DNA of 64,000 nt from Daphnia pulex (GCF_021134715.1 NC_060026.1:7617001-7681000), one strand, 5' to 3'; numbered from the stretch's first letter, positions 1 through 11,639 are shown. A program made the numbers and translations. Notes: a model not told the origin generated them from the sequence alone.

Positions 1-345
1 TTTACAGAAAGAAGCCGAGGTACTGGCAGAAGTGAACAGGTAAGTCGAGAAAAAAAGAAAGATCTGGCCGGGAGCCATTCTCCAATGATGGGGCCATCAA
101 ATGATGAGTAGCAGAAAGCAGGGATCAAGAGTTAGATTTAAATTCGCTTGAAAGTGTTCCTAATTGAAATTGAAAGTCCTCCCTATCCAGAAAAAAAAAT
201 TTGAAGTTAAGTTCTTGTTCATTAAATTTTTTTATTTCATCTCATAACATTTCATCTCACACCTATGGCAGTGTTCATTTACCTCGGTGTTACAGTTAAT
301 AGCCAAAGCCCTAAAAACCCAACTAATGAATTTTTCATAATCGAA
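1..345 (+). pseudogene. Degenerate 3' end of a paralogue of the gene at 21959-22492
   Basis: The window opens on an acceptor-like TTTACAG followed by AAAGAA, exactly as the last exon of the 22.4-kb gene does. It then shares the block around GATCTG(G)CCGGGA..CCAATGATGGGGCCATC, and further on the CATCTCA..ATGGCAGT..TTCATT 3' flank. In the exon-3 reading frame a TAA follows after eleven codons, and an extra G shifts the frame relative to the 22-kb copy. The upstream exons would lie left of the window. I read it as a decayed duplicate, although a diverged functional paralogue whose true frame differs cannot be excluded. The 126-codon open frame at 265-645 lies mostly in the shared 3' flank and has no splice or homology support. 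Confidence 0.55.
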
Positions 346-659
346 ATGGCAATTATTTTGAAATTACAAATTCATCTGGGTGAGTGTTTGGTTGCAGCTC
401 TGTTCAGCAGTTCGTTTGTTCTCTGTCAAGTCTCGTCCACCAGATCCTGTGTAATACAACGAGTCGCTATTGTCCAAATCATCTTAGTATCCACTGCTGA
501 GGACGATACTATAAGCTCCTTCCTTCTCACGACCGTGAATGCCTCCAACTGGTGGACGAAAACGAACGAATCCGACGTAAAACGAACTCATACATGTCCA
601 TCTGGATGCGATCGATCCAGTATCCGGACAGGATCAATGCATTAGTCGGATGTTGCGCA

Positions 660-1510
660 AATTAGAATATTAAAAACACCAAGGAGTGTCCCACTTTGTG
701 AACTGGAACAGTTGCAAATTCAACATGATGGCTTTGAGAGGCAGTCCAGCCTGAAGCAGGATAGTTTCAGCTTAAGTCCGTCCGTTCTGCAGGAGGGCCG
801 TCTCCGCCTTGATCATGGCCACGTGACTTGTTCATCTTCTAGACGGCTCGAAACAAAAATTGTTTTACAACTTGAGTGAATAGGAATGAGAAGAAGCAGC
901 ACGCAAATCTATGTTTTACTTTGATAGCGTCGACGTAGAGGATCTTATCCGTCTCACGAAGGGCTGCGAAAGCTACCTGGGCGGATTATTGCTGTATTTT
1001 TTTCTGAATTATGAATGAGTCGCTTCGTCCAGCCGACCGGTGACAAATCTACAAGTATTATTAAGTAAACAAGTCTGGAGACTATGGTGTAGACCGTGTG
1101 GACTGTTTTATTACTAGAAAATTTGCAATTAATATTTATCTTGTGTTATTTTACCATTCGAATTTATTATTTTATACATTTCTATACAAAGTTCAGTCTT
1201 CTGAAACGTTGCAACAAGTACATCTGAACTGGCACAACATGTCCGAGTGTCGTTCCGTCTACGGCAACGCCTTTCCCAAATCCATCTCCATTTGTGAGTC
1301 ATCCTAATTTTGTTTGAGTGGTGGTGAAGAAAGTGGACGCTCGATTTCGCGATCGACAATTCAAGTAGGAATATTAAATCATCTGGCAACGCTGCTTAAC
1401 GCTCCACCCACCCAACAGTCAATTGTCAAAAACTAAGTTTCGCTGTTGCTACAAAGGCTATAATTTATTTGGTTGAAAATTTGATTAACGGTCGAACTTT
1501 TTAATGTTTG
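660..1510. other. No gene recognised
   Basis: I see only short open frames without splice context or family resemblance. This may include the promoter and 5' leader of the gene starting at 1514. Confidence 0.4.
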
Positions 1511-1513
1511 AAA

Positions 1514-2079
1514 ATGGAACTTCATAATCTAGATATTAGGTAATGCTTGATTATTCAAGTTGTTTTGTTTTCTATGTGTTTATGTTACATCTTTTTGAAG
1601 GACTTGGAAAGTGAAAAATTATGCAACCATTGATAGCAAAACATCATCAGCGAGTGACGATGTTTTAATTAACAAAAAACTATTAAAAACCACTTCGCGT
1701 AAATCTACAAAATTGGGTAAGTTGAAACTAGGTCTAATAAGGGAAACTAAGTACTATAATAATTATAAACTAATGAAACAAAATTATAGATCAACCTCAG
1801 AGAATCTCGTCGCAAGAAACAATCATTACATCTACTTGTGAATGTCTTTCTCCTCATGAACTGAGTGACTTTTCAGAATCTGATGAATCAATCGGAACCA
1901 CTTCATGGGAACGGTCTATTTCACAGGCAAGCCAGTGTCAAAAACTTGTGCGTAACAGGAGAACTGTTTGTGAGGAAAGCATGAATCCAATAATTTCAAA
2001 ATCTCCAGAGAAAATCAACGTTACACAAGATGCTATTTTAATATTCAGTCAACTGTTATGCCATCAACACTTCCAGTAA
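1514..2079 (+). CDS. Hypothetical protein, three exons
   Basis: Exons 1514-1539, 1601-1716 and 1790-2079 join in phase into an open frame of 143 codons. The 60-bp intron is GTAATG..GAAG and the 73-bp intron is GTAAGT..ATAG. The ATG is the first after an AT-rich leader (context AAAATGG). The protein has a basic first half with Ser/Thr/Lys-rich stretches, an acidic Ser-Asp-Glu segment in the middle (HELSDFSESDES), and no membrane segment or domain I recognise. In the last 60 bp a different frame (MPSTLPVKWKPPDK) also looks coding-like, so a small indel near 2040 may have shifted the C-terminus. The clean splicing over three exons supports a real gene. The function is unknown. Confidence 0.5.
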
Positions 2080-2628
2080 AATGGAAACCACCTGATAAAA
2101 TAATCATGATCTAGTCGATTATAATTCTAGTTTTAAACTTTACATTTCATAGGTAACGCCTGGGGCGGAGGAATTAAGTCGAATGTATATTTGCCTTTAA
2201 CAGGACTACGCTTAGGTTTATCACGTAATTGTGCAAGGAAGCCATTACACCCAAATTTCAAAAAAAAATAGAATAACATTCTTCAAACACGCAATAAAAA
2301 AACAAAGTCAATTTATGTCATTTTTAATAAACAAAATACGGACAGCAATACAGTGATTATGAACATAGTTTATTTTTCTTCGTTCATTCAAGATTCTTAT
2401 TTTACTATTCTTATTTATTATTATCTTATTATTATTATTGTTATTCTTTATTTTTCTTCTTTATTTAAAACTAACAATGGACAATAAAAAACGTAACCAA
2501 TTTTGTTATCCCTATGTAGGGCATGTTATTTTATCCCCTATAGGGCACGAATCGAAAAAAAATTGCACGAAACACAAAAAATATAATGAAAGAGTATAAT
2601 GAATCTAAAAATAATAAATGGAATATTT
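2080..2628. other. AT-rich spacer with a TTA/TTAT-rich stretch
   Basis: There is no gene here. Positions 2395-2460 are a simple TTATTATTATC-type low-complexity run. The last five bases (2629-2633, GTTAA) are the left target duplication of the copia element. Confidence 0.6.
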
Positions 2629-2633
2629 GTTAA

Positions 2634-2977
2634 TGTTAAGTTAACAATCCTCCGCTAGGGGGACTATCCTCGATTATGCACAACGACTCTCAATCGTTGT
2701 CATCGTCTTTCTGACGTTCTATTATGTGTGTGTGTCTTCTCTTTCTTATGGTGAACACTTTGTTCGTTCAGCATCCCACCTAGATTATTATCTTACAAGT
2801 GTCTCTGTATTCTGTGCTAGTGGACTGCGATCAAAGGTAATATGTTATATCAATCTACCCTCTTTACAATAAGAGATGGCAGCCCTCTTGATGTCAAGAG
2901 ACGGCATGTTTCCTCAATGTTGAGATGGTAATAAACAAGATGAAAAGTAATGTCTATCCCTTGATCATAATCTAATA
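2634..2977 (+). repeat. 5' LTR of the copia element
   Basis: It begins TGTTAAGTTAACAATCC and ends ATAATCTAATA. It matches 7568-7911 base for base in my reading. The promoter and the RNA start and end sites must lie inside it; a (TG)4 run occurs near its first third. Confidence 0.95.
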
Positions 2978-2991
2978 GGTTATGGGCCCAG
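2978..2991 (+). promoter_or_regulatory. Primer-binding site, initiator tRNA-Met internal fragment
   Basis: GGTTATGGGCCCAG starts on the base after the 5' LTR. It is the exact complement of the anticodon-stem region CTGGGCCCATAACC of animal initiator tRNA-Met. Priming by an internal or half-molecule initiator tRNA, rather than its 3' end, is established for Drosophila copia. Confidence 0.9.
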
Positions 2992-3015
2992 AGACGCAAG
3001 TCGACTCATATCAAG

Positions 3016-6000
3016 ATGGAATCAAATCCCTCGACAAGAGAAGGAGGCATTAAGACAGAAAGGTTCAACGGAAAGAACTTTGCCATTTGGAAATATAGCA
3101 TCCAACTGCGACTCCAAGAGCATGATCTCAAAACCATAGTTAATGGATCAAGAGCTAAGCCTGCTGAGGTTATATTTAAAAAAAAAAACAACACAATATT
3201 GGTACATACAGAAACACACTGTAATGCCATGCTATATTTTTTCTCTCCGTCCAGGTCAAAGAAGGCACTGTGGTCACGAACAAAGCCCTTATTGACAAGT
3301 GGATGAAGGACGACAACTTGGCAAAGTACTTTTTGTTCAACACCTGTCACGAAGAGCAACAAAGATCTCTTTTGACATGTGACACAGCAAGAGATATCTG
3401 GGTCTCCATCGAGAATCAGTATCAGCAAAACTCCATTGAGAGAAGACAGGCTCTTCAACAGCAGTTTCTTAATGTCACTTTCAACAGTGAACACGGTGTC
3501 AGAGCCCACATCGAGGGAATCAAGCTCCTGGCCAAGGACCTTACAGAAGCAGGCTGTGCAACAGACGAGCTGAGCATCAGCAATCGTATCCTCACTACTC
3601 TGCCCGATCAGTTTCTCGGCTTCTTCACTGCGTGGGAGAGCACAGCAATGGCAGAGAGGACCCTCGCAAATCTCACGACGAGACTCTGCAATGAAGAAGA
3701 TAGAAACAAAAGACGCCATGTCAACGTTCACAACAAAGATTCGGACAACAACAAAGCTCTTTACGGTCAGCCCTCGCATCACTCATCATCGCAGTATCCA
3801 GCTCCAAGTTCCTCACACCATGACGCCTCACGAGTCGATGCCGGCCCATTTAATCGAGAAGCAGCTCGATTTAATTCGAGCCCCTATCCACAGAGGGGTG
3901 GCAGAGGAGGAAGAGGAAATCGCGGTGGATTTCGTGGCGGCAACCGAGGTTCCGGACGTCGGGACTCTCGTTTCTCTTCATCCAACGATGGGAACAAGAG
4001 AAGAGACGGGAAATGCTGGCATTGCAACTACTACGGCCACTGGCAGAAGGAATGCCGTTTCTTAAAGGATGATCCGGCAGCATATGCCGCATACTTGCAA
4101 GAAACAGATGACAGAGCCATCATCTTGGATCCCAGCCAACCAAGTGTCAGCATGATCGCCCACGCCGCTCAATCCTCTCTCTCGAACCATCAAGCTTCTG
4201 AAGTCTACTTGGACTCGGGCGCAACTCAACACATGTTCCACCAACAATCCAGATTCTCGAACTTCAAACCTATTCCATCAGGAGGGAAGTCGATCGAAGG
4301 AATCGGCAACAGTCGCGTGGAGATAAGAGGAATCGGTGACGTCACCTTTAACGCGTCGGTGAATGGATCAACTCAGCTCATCACATTCCACAATTCTCTT
4401 TTTGCACCCGAGCTCGGCATCAACCTCATTTCAGTCGGGGCTATCACAGCAAAAGGGGCAGCGATCCATTTCTCCGGAACCAAAGTTCACGTCAACCTGA
4501 ACGGTGTTACCATTCTCTCCGGAAAACGTAACTCGGACGCTACTCTCTATCGTCTGGAGGAGACGACCGAGACCGCTCAACCAGCATGTCAATCTTTCCG
4601 AGCTCTCTCCCGTTCTAGTCACAATTCTATTGAAGAATGGCACCTTCGCCTCGCACATTTGAATTATCCAATGATGATCAAGATGTCCAAGAGCGGCGCA
4701 GTCGACGGTTTCACTCTGCCAGCAGGAACCCAACCTCCTATAGAACACTGTCACGAGTGCGCAGCGGCCAAGGCAAAGCGCACTCCCTTCTACAGCAGCA
4801 CCTCAGATAGGTCCTCCCGCATTGGTCAACTGATTTTCTCCGACGTCTGGGGTCCAGCTCAAGTGAAGAGCCTCGGAGGTGCCCTCTACTGCTGCACCGT
4901 GAGAGACGACTTCAGTGATTTCCGCGTCGCATACTATCTCAAGACGAAGGATCAAGTCGCGGGTGCAATTTTGGATTTCATTCGTCTCCTTCACACTCAG
5001 ACAGGACAACTGGTCGAGTGCGTGCGGACCGACGGCGGCAAGGAGTACGAGTCGAACGACTTCGAACAGCGACTGAAAAAGAAGGGCATCAGGCACGAGA
5101 CCTCCGTTCGCCATTCGCCTCAACAAAATGGCTCAGCCGAAAGAGACAACAGGACGCTCTTCGAAGGGACTCGCGCCTTGTTGCACTCCAACAAGTCTCT
5201 TCCTCTCTCGCTCTGGGCCGAAGCAACAAATCACAAGATCTACATTTTGAACCGATCTATCTCCACCACTTGCCCAGATGTGACACCGTACGAAGCATGG
5301 TTCAAAAAGAAGCCAAATCTTTCGACGCTCAGGGCCTTCGGAAGGGAGTTCTACGTTTTGATTCCCAAGGCAATTCGTACAGGCAAACTCGAGCCCGTTG
5401 GAAATCTGGTCTACTTCGTCGGCAACTCCGACACTCAGAAAGGAGAGAGATTCTACGATCCGTCTACCGGAAAAGTTAACACGAGCTGCGACGCTTCACC
5501 GGCTCATCACGTCTACGCTCCACGTCTCCCCTCCGTCGACTTACAGAAAGACACTCAAGTCTTCCCACAGGTTCATCCCAACACCGACGAACAAGTAACT
5601 ACAATTTTCCAACCGCCTGAAGATCCTCGAGACGACACGGTGCCTACCTCTCCGCTCATCTTTCCTTTAAGCAGTCAGCCTGAGTCTCCCTCTTTTCCAC
5701 CTCCAACAAAGAAAGGAAGACTGGTACGGACGCGCACGGCCTTAGAAGAAGAAAACCTAATAGACGCGCCTGCGGTTCCAGATCCCCGTCGCTCGTTGAG
5801 AATCAAGACGCCAAAAGTCATCAAGAGCATGAAGGCAGCCGACGGCACCAAGTACGCGACAGCCCGATCGACGGAGAATGAAGTACCGGATCAATATCAA
5901 GACGCCGTGGCCTCTAAACAAGCAAAGGAATGGATGGGTGCCACACTGAAAGAATACAATTCACTGCAAACGACCGAGACCTACACGGAAGTCGATCGGC

Positions 6001-7454
6001 CGAAAGACCGTTCAGTGATCAAAACCAGGTGGACCTACAAGCTGAAGCCGGGCTTCAAAGGAAGCCCACCAATCTACAAGGCTCGTTTCGTGGCGAAAGG
6101 CTACACGCAGGAGCCCGATGTCGACTACACGTCATCCGAAACGTACGCCCCGACCCTGAAGGTCGACTCTCTTCGAGTGCTGCTCTCCATTGCTGCCGTC
6201 CACGACTTGGAACTCACACAACTTGACGTCAAGACCGCCTTTCTCTGCGGATCTCTGACCGAAGAACTGTACATCGAGTTGCCAGAAGGGTTCACTAAAC
6301 CAGGAAAAGTCGGTCGGCTCAATCATCCAATCTACGGACTGATTCAGTCAGCGTACAACTTCAACGAGACCTTCGACGGCTATATTGTCAAGTACGAACT
6401 GATCCGTTCCAACTACGACCCGTGTCTCTACTATCACATTGGAAAGGACCCGAACGACATCACTCTGTTCGGGATTTGGGTCGACGACGGCATCCTGGCA
6501 ACAAAGACGCTAGAAAAGGCAACAGCCATCATCCAGCACCTGGAGCAGTACCTTGAGATGACCTCGAGACCAGCCGACATCTTCATCGGCCTCGAGATCA
6601 CAAGGAACCGCGAAGAGAGGAAACTCTACATCTCTCAAGGCACCTACGTCCGTTCACTGCTGGAGAAATTCAGGATGACAGACTGTCATCCCCGTAACGT
6701 GCCAGCTGATCCCTGCTCTCGCCTCAGCGCCAGAGACCGCCCACAGAACAGTGGTAAACCTCCGCTCACAACGACACCTTACCGCGCCGCAGTCGGCGGC
6801 CTCATGTACGTAGCAAAGATGACACGCCCCGACGCCTTGTTCGCCGTCAACGCTTGCTCCCGGCAAAGTATCGACCCCGGAGTACCTCACTGGGAGGCAA
6901 TCAAGTGGATCTTGGCCTATCTGGCAGGCACAATCGACTTTGGGATCTGCTACGGAGGGACAGGCATCACAAATCATCTTGTCGGCTACTCCGATTCTGA
7001 TTTCGCAGGTTGCGAGGACACCCGGCGATCCACCTCCGGTCTAATATTCATTTTGAATGGAGGCGCGATCTCTTGGACCTGTCATCTTCAGAAGCCGATC
7101 GCACTTTCAACCGCCGAAGCAGAATACTACGCAGCCGGACACGCCAGCAAAGAAATCGCGTGGCAAAGAAATCTGTTGGAGGAGATCGGATTTAAACAAC
7201 AGGAGCCTACGCCTCTTCCTTGCGACAACAAAAGCGCCATCATGATGGTTCACAATCCGGTCTTCCACGCAAGGACGAAGCACATCGAGTTGAAGTACCA
7301 CTACATTCGCAAGGAGTTCAAACAAAAGAACATCCGTCTTCTGTCCGTCTCATCCGCAGACGAATTGGCCGACTTCCTCACGAAGCCCTTGAAGGTAGAA
7401 GCACTTCGACTGAACAGGGAACGCATCGGTGTCTGCAGCTTGCCTCGAAGCTAA
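3016..7454 (+). CDS. Copia gag-pol polyprotein (gag, protease, integrase, reverse transcriptase, RNase H)
   Basis: The ATG at 3016 opens a gag N-terminus of 51 codons to 3168. Skipping 3169-3254 returns to the frame that runs unbroken to the stop at 7452-7454, giving about 1450 codons. Domains, counted from the ATG at 3270: CCHC zinc knuckle at about 249-262 (CWHCNYYGHWQKEC); aspartic protease DSGATQ near 315; integrase zinc-binding region from about 457, with catalytic Asp near 522 and 586 and Glu near 625 (QQNGSAERD); reverse transcriptase with LDVKTAF near 984 and VDDG near 1071; RNase H with SDSDFAG near 1240 and STAEAEYYA near 1280. Oddities are WVDDG where copia usually has YVDD, and IQSAYNF where KQSPRAW is usual. 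The metal-binding aspartates are kept. Confidence 0.93.
3169..3254 (+). other. 86-bp intron-like block inside copia gag
   Basis: The block begins GT (GAG|GTTATA) and ends in a pyrimidine tract plus CAG (TTTTTTCTCTCCGTCCAG|GTC). Its length is typical of introns in this window. Removing it joins two gag frames in phase; leaving it in gives a 96-codon product that ends at 3306. Both junctions carry AGGT, a 4-bp direct repeat and protosplice site. The donor is weak (GTTATA). An ordinary insertion mutation is the alternative. Confidence 0.75.
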
Positions 7455-7558
7455 AACAAAATTCAAATTTTCGTATTTTTTCTTTCTTATTATTCTCCTT
7501 ACGTCTAACACTTCTCAATTCTTTCAAAATTAAACACCTAGATCAACACGCTCAGATT

Positions 7559-7567
7559 GAGGGGGAG
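7559..7567 (+). promoter_or_regulatory. Polypurine tract of the copia element
   Basis: GAGGGGGAG lies directly before the 3' LTR start TGTTAAG. It is the plus-strand priming site for reverse transcription. Confidence 0.9.
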
Positions 7568-7911
7568 TGTTAAGTTAACAATCCTCCGCTAGGGGGACTA
7601 TCCTCGATTATGCACAACGACTCTCAATCGTTGTCATCGTCTTTCTGACGTTCTATTATGTGTGTGTGTCTTCTCTTTCTTATGGTGAACACTTTGTTCG
7701 TTCAGCATCCCACCTAGATTATTATCTTACAAGTGTCTCTGTATTCTGTGCTAGTGGACTGCGATCAAAGGTAATATGTTATATCAATCTACCCTCTTTA
7801 CAATAAGAGATGGCAGCCCTCTTGATGTCAAGAGACGGCATGTTTCCTCAATGTTGAGATGGTAATAAACAAGATGAAAAGTAATGTCTATCCCTTGATC
7901 ATAATCTAATA
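7568..7911 (+). repeat. 3' LTR of the copia element
   Basis: It is 344 bp, identical to 2634-2977, and followed by the GTTAA duplication at 7912-7916. Confidence 0.95.
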
Positions 7912-7916
7912 GTTAA

Positions 7917-9990
7917 ATATAGTCATGACCATTGGCAATCCGTGAAAGTTTTTTTGTGATCCGTGCAAACGTTTTTGTGATCCGTGCATAGGCTTTGGTG
8001 ATTTTTTTTTCTGAATTTTTTGTTCTAAATTTTTCTTTTCTTGACTAACTAATTGTTATACAAGTGAACGTGTATTGCTATTATAACATCTCTCCATTTT
8101 TTTGTTTCTTTTTCCATCAATGTATACATGATAAAAACATATAAATTTAATTAAAATACAGGATTTAATTTCTCTATCTTGATGTCAACACCAAGACAGT
8201 TCAACTCCACGAACAATATCTTTCACTGAAATGGGCTGGAACAACACACCACATTGGTCAGCAAGTATGTAATAAACTTAAACAAAATTGCAATTCAATT
8301 GATTTTATGAGACTGCATGAAAATAATGCTATTTTTTGTTTCACGTTATTAACCTTAACATTTTGTGGCATCAACATCCAATATCCATTGTTTTAGTAAT
8401 AATTTATGTGAAATTTGTTAAAAATTGAAATACAAATTTATAATTGATTTTGTTTCAGGTTGATGACTTGATAATGTTTAAAAGTATTAAAACTAGTCAA
8501 ATGAGGCGAAGCTTTGTTCTTGAAATCTTTACATTTTAACTTCAAGTTGGCTTTGTAATTTTGTATGATTAAACTTAATTAGATTATTATTTTCTTAACC
8601 TTTAATTAGAGCACACAATGTCTGTTCACAGCACACTCTTCTTAATTGATGTTAGTACTCTTTTTGATGGCTGAAGTGATGTTCCGTATTTTCAAAGGTG
8701 CCTGTAATGAATTAGCAAAAATATCATGATGAAAATGTCCATCAATTTAATCAATTCTGTTATAATTCTAATTTTGAACATTATCCGATGTAAAAATCAT
8801 CAGATATCTGAATGATTGTGTGTTGCACTGCAGCTCAGATGTCACTGTATATAAATAGAAATCAATAATAATTTTTCGATTTCAGTGTATATAAAGCATT
8901 CTATAGTCTGGTAGTCCTACCTTAAAAAAAGATTAAGATTGAATTCAATATCCCAAATATTTTCAAATAAATCACAAGACCAGCTGACTAAAAAGAATGC
9001 ATCTGCATGACATCTCCAATGATCAGACTTTTCCAGTGCTGAAATTCTAAGAAAGATAAGCAAATGGTTCTCCTAACTGAACATAGAGAACTAACAAGAT
9101 GTATTACATTAATGGGAAAATTTATCAACTCATTTACTTTTGATTCTTCTAAAGTATCTTTATGAGATGACTTGCAGCCAAGCGGAACAAGTTACTGTAG
9201 ATGAAATTTTGACAGCATGCACAGCAGTTTTGACCCACGTATTCCGATGATTTCACCATGTTGAAATTACAAGGTAGATAATGGATTTCCAAAATTATTT
9301 TCAGCCTTACACACTAGGCCAGCAAGAGTCACGATATTGTTAAAATATACCGGTATTTTCAAATCCGAGGTAGTCTGTGGTATGAGATAGATTATTTTAA
9401 AAATTGTAATTTTCATGCTGAATCGCTTTTAAATTTTGCACATCGATATTTTACATTCAATAACCATGAGAAATTAATCATTAATACCTTTAATTATCAC
9501 TTTGGTGAACGTCACGACCAGTAACCCATCTTTGCTGCGTTTTTTGAAACAGCATGGCGCGAGTTTCATTTCTCTCCCTCTCCCTGAATACAATCATTCT
9601 CATGGTCAATCAAATATCCGATTATTCGTTTTTTGGTCTAATTAGGACCACCATTTCACCTAGAGAGAATTAAACTGATGAGGAATTTACCAACTAACTA
9701 ACTGTTATTTCTACTACAGCAGACTACAATGAATTCAATTTTTGGTTGTTGGTGATTTGTTAGCATGGCCTACTGAAATATCGGCCCATCGGCTGGCTAT
9801 CTCCCTGTCGCCGATTGATTTCATAGCCAGAGGGTCGTAAGGCTCTTTTATACATTCCTTATATCTTTAGTGTTTGTCGACTTCGTTGTAAGCGCTGTTT
9901 GTTTTTTATTATAAAACGTGGTGATGTCGTAGGATTCAACGTTTTTTTTCTTTTATCTATCGATCTGACAGTTATCTCTTGATCGGTTAA
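7917..9990. other. No gene recognised
   Basis: Two kilobases of AT-rich sequence without long frames or repeats I could name. A short duplicated phrase (GTTTTTTTGTGATCCGTGCA / GTTTTTGTGATCCGTGCATA) occurs at 7949-7998. Confidence 0.5.
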
Positions 9991-10004
9991 CGTGTTAGTT
10001 TAAA

Positions 10005-10884
10005 ATGTTCTTTTGCAAAAATTATGGAATTTGCGGGAAATCTTTTTTGAAAAACTACCAGTTCCACAATCATTACAAAAACTGTTTAATTCACAGAATT
10101 TGTCCGATGTGTCCTTCACGACCGGTATTCAAATCTGAATCTGGGTTTAAAAGTCATGCAAAAATGCATCGTGTATGTTTTTTTCTTGTTTTTTTTTTAT
10201 TTCTAATTTTTGTTGAGGGAAATTACTGTTTGTTGTGCATTAGTGTTACTATACATTTGTGTTTTGTGTCGTTGAATAATCTTTTAGGTGTATGTTTTTC
10301 CGGAAATCATTCGTTATGGTCAAGAATTGGAGATGGCGTTGGAACCTGATTCAATTCTTACGGATGTGAATGTCTCTGAAGTTGCTGAAGTGGGTGTCGT
10401 TCGTGATGGAGAGGTCGATGTTGCTTTGCAATGCGATCGACGTGAAGTGAACGTCGGTGAAGATGAAGAGTTGGTCAGCGAAGTACCAGTCGGTCTTGTG
10501 GAGAGTAATGTGGCCCTTGTTTGTCATCAAGAGGTGGTCAGCGAAGTTCAAGTTGGCGTTTCGGCGGAAGATTCTCTTGTTCTTTGCGATGAAGAGGTGC
10601 CGTTCAGCGACGATCAAAACGGCGATGTGGAGGTTAATTTGGAGATGATGTGCGACGGAATGAGTGATAGAAGTGAAGAAATAGAGGACGGCTCCTTTGT
10701 AAGTGTTTTATTGTTGTGGTGTGTGTCCTTTTTTTCTGTATTGTTAATTTTTTTGAATGTTTTTTAGGCATTGGCTTTTGAGAAATTTTGCGAGGACTCT
10801 TCTAAGGTCACTAAAAATTTACGTCGTGAAGAAGAACGTTTTGTGGAGTTAAATCGACGTCTTGAGGATACTATTGAAATGTAA
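10005..10884 (+). CDS. Zinc-finger protein, three exons (probably transposon-associated family)
   Basis: Exons 10005-10172, 10288-10698 and 10768-10884 join in phase (56 + 137 + 38 codons, then TAA). Introns are GTATGT..TTTTAG (115 bp) and GTAAGT..TTTTAG (69 bp). Residues 5-26 have a CxxxxxC..HxxxxxxC arrangement. Residues 33-55 are a C2H2-like finger (CPMC..HAKMH). The rest is acidic (many E/D/V, with a repeated EVxVG/EEVVSEVQVG phrase), and the last exon looks like a coiled coil (REEERFVELNRRLEDTIEM). The same finger-first layout recurs at 56.25 kb next to transposon ORFs, so this may be an exapted or still mobile accessory ORF. The final codons end GAAATGTAATT, which could instead be a splice donor, so the C-terminus is uncertain. 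Confidence 0.55.
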
Positions 10885-10910
10885 TTATTTTTGTTTTTCT
10901 TTCGTAAATA

Positions 10911-11144
10911 TTGAATTTACAACTGATGTACGCCTGCTTCGGACGCTTAATTTTTGTTTTCAAAAGTAAATGCAATAAAGTGATGAATCACACCTGCAAT
11001 ATCAATGATCACCAGTGTTTTTACCAACACTTTGGACCCAAGTGGAAGGAACACCTGAGTATCTATCAACAATGCTGGCCCAAGTGGAAGGCATCCCGGG
11101 GTTTCTCCAATCACGAATGGCCCAAGTCGAAGGGGAAGAAGTGA
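10911..11144 (+). repeat. Three imperfect repeats around GCCCAAGTGGAAGG
   Basis: The phrase GGACCCAAGTGGAAGG / GGCCCAAGTGGAAGG / GGCCCAAGTCGAAGG recurs at about 45-bp spacing between 11034 and 11133, inside an open frame whose translation repeats (H/Q/E)xxPKWK. It could be the 3' part of the preceding gene or a minisatellite seed. Support for it being coding is weak. Confidence 0.3.
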
Positions 11145-11384
11145 AATAAGCGGATTTAAATGAAGATAAGATTATTGACATATAGGACGATCCATCATTT
11201 ACTCACTTTTTCAAAATACATTAACACAATGAAATCCCGCTGCCAAGCAGTAATTGATGCGAAATGTGGCCACACCAGATTCTAATACACATATTGAACT
11301 CTAATCTTTAAAATTTCTTGCATTCCTTTCTCGAACTAAACTTAGAAAACAAAAATTAGCTGGGTCATTTGAAATTAGCTTAAT

Positions 11385-11597
11385 TTATTTTTTGGCAGGA
11401 TCTGAAGTGACAGACTTCACAGTATTTGTAACCAAAGGCTTCTCCTGCTTCGCTTTCAAGTTGTAAGAGTCATTCGTTACATTTTGAGTAGCCTGCCCTT
11501 GCCCATTGCATTTTACTGTTGGCTCGAACTTGTACACTTCCCCTGTCTCATCATGGATGGCTGTAACACCATCATCTAGGAAAATCCACTTGGCCAT
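11385..11597 (-). CDS. Conserved-looking small protein, 70 codons
   Basis: Reading leftwards from the ATG at 11597, the protein opens MAKWIFLDDGVTAIHDETGE and ends DPAKK. It has an ordered hydrophobic/acidic N-terminal half and a polar Thr/Ser/Lys tail, with no membrane helix. The sequence just upstream (TTCTAG then AAGAATGG) is an intron acceptor, so the start codon is preceded by a 5'-UTR intron. A polyadenylation signal AATAAA overlaps the stop codon region at about 11381-11388. I do not recognise the family. Splice context and codon-like composition argue for a real gene. Confidence 0.5.
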   Translation of the reverse strand: MAKWIFLDDGVTAIHDETGEVYKFEPTVKCNGQGQATQNVTNDSYNLKAKQEKPLVTNTVKSVTSDPAKK

Positions 11598-11639
11598 TCT
11601 TCTAGAACATGAAATTATAAGTGAGATTAGTGCCCTACT

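Larger units (their letters stand above)
2634..7911 (+). mobile_element. Complete Ty1/copia LTR retrotransposon, 5278 bp
   Basis: The element has two 344-bp LTRs that I read as identical along their whole length. A perfect 5-bp target duplication GTTAA flanks it (2629-2633 and 7912-7916). A primer-binding site touches the 5' LTR, a polypurine tract touches the 3' LTR, and between them is one long gag-pol frame in the copia order PR-IN-RT-RH. The LTRs begin TG and end TA rather than the usual CA. Identical LTRs, an exact target duplication and an uninterrupted 1394-codon frame mean a very recent insertion, and the copy may still be active. No internal decay was seen apart from the intron-like 86-bp block in gag. 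Confidence 0.96.

Noticed and set aside
265-645. 126-codon frame near the left edge
   Set aside because: It overlaps the 3' flank shared with the 22-kb gene, where it is non-coding, and has no splice or family support.
3006-3782. 258-codon open frame on the minus strand opposite copia gag
   Set aside because: It is the antisense shadow of the gag frame, with no domain or promoter.
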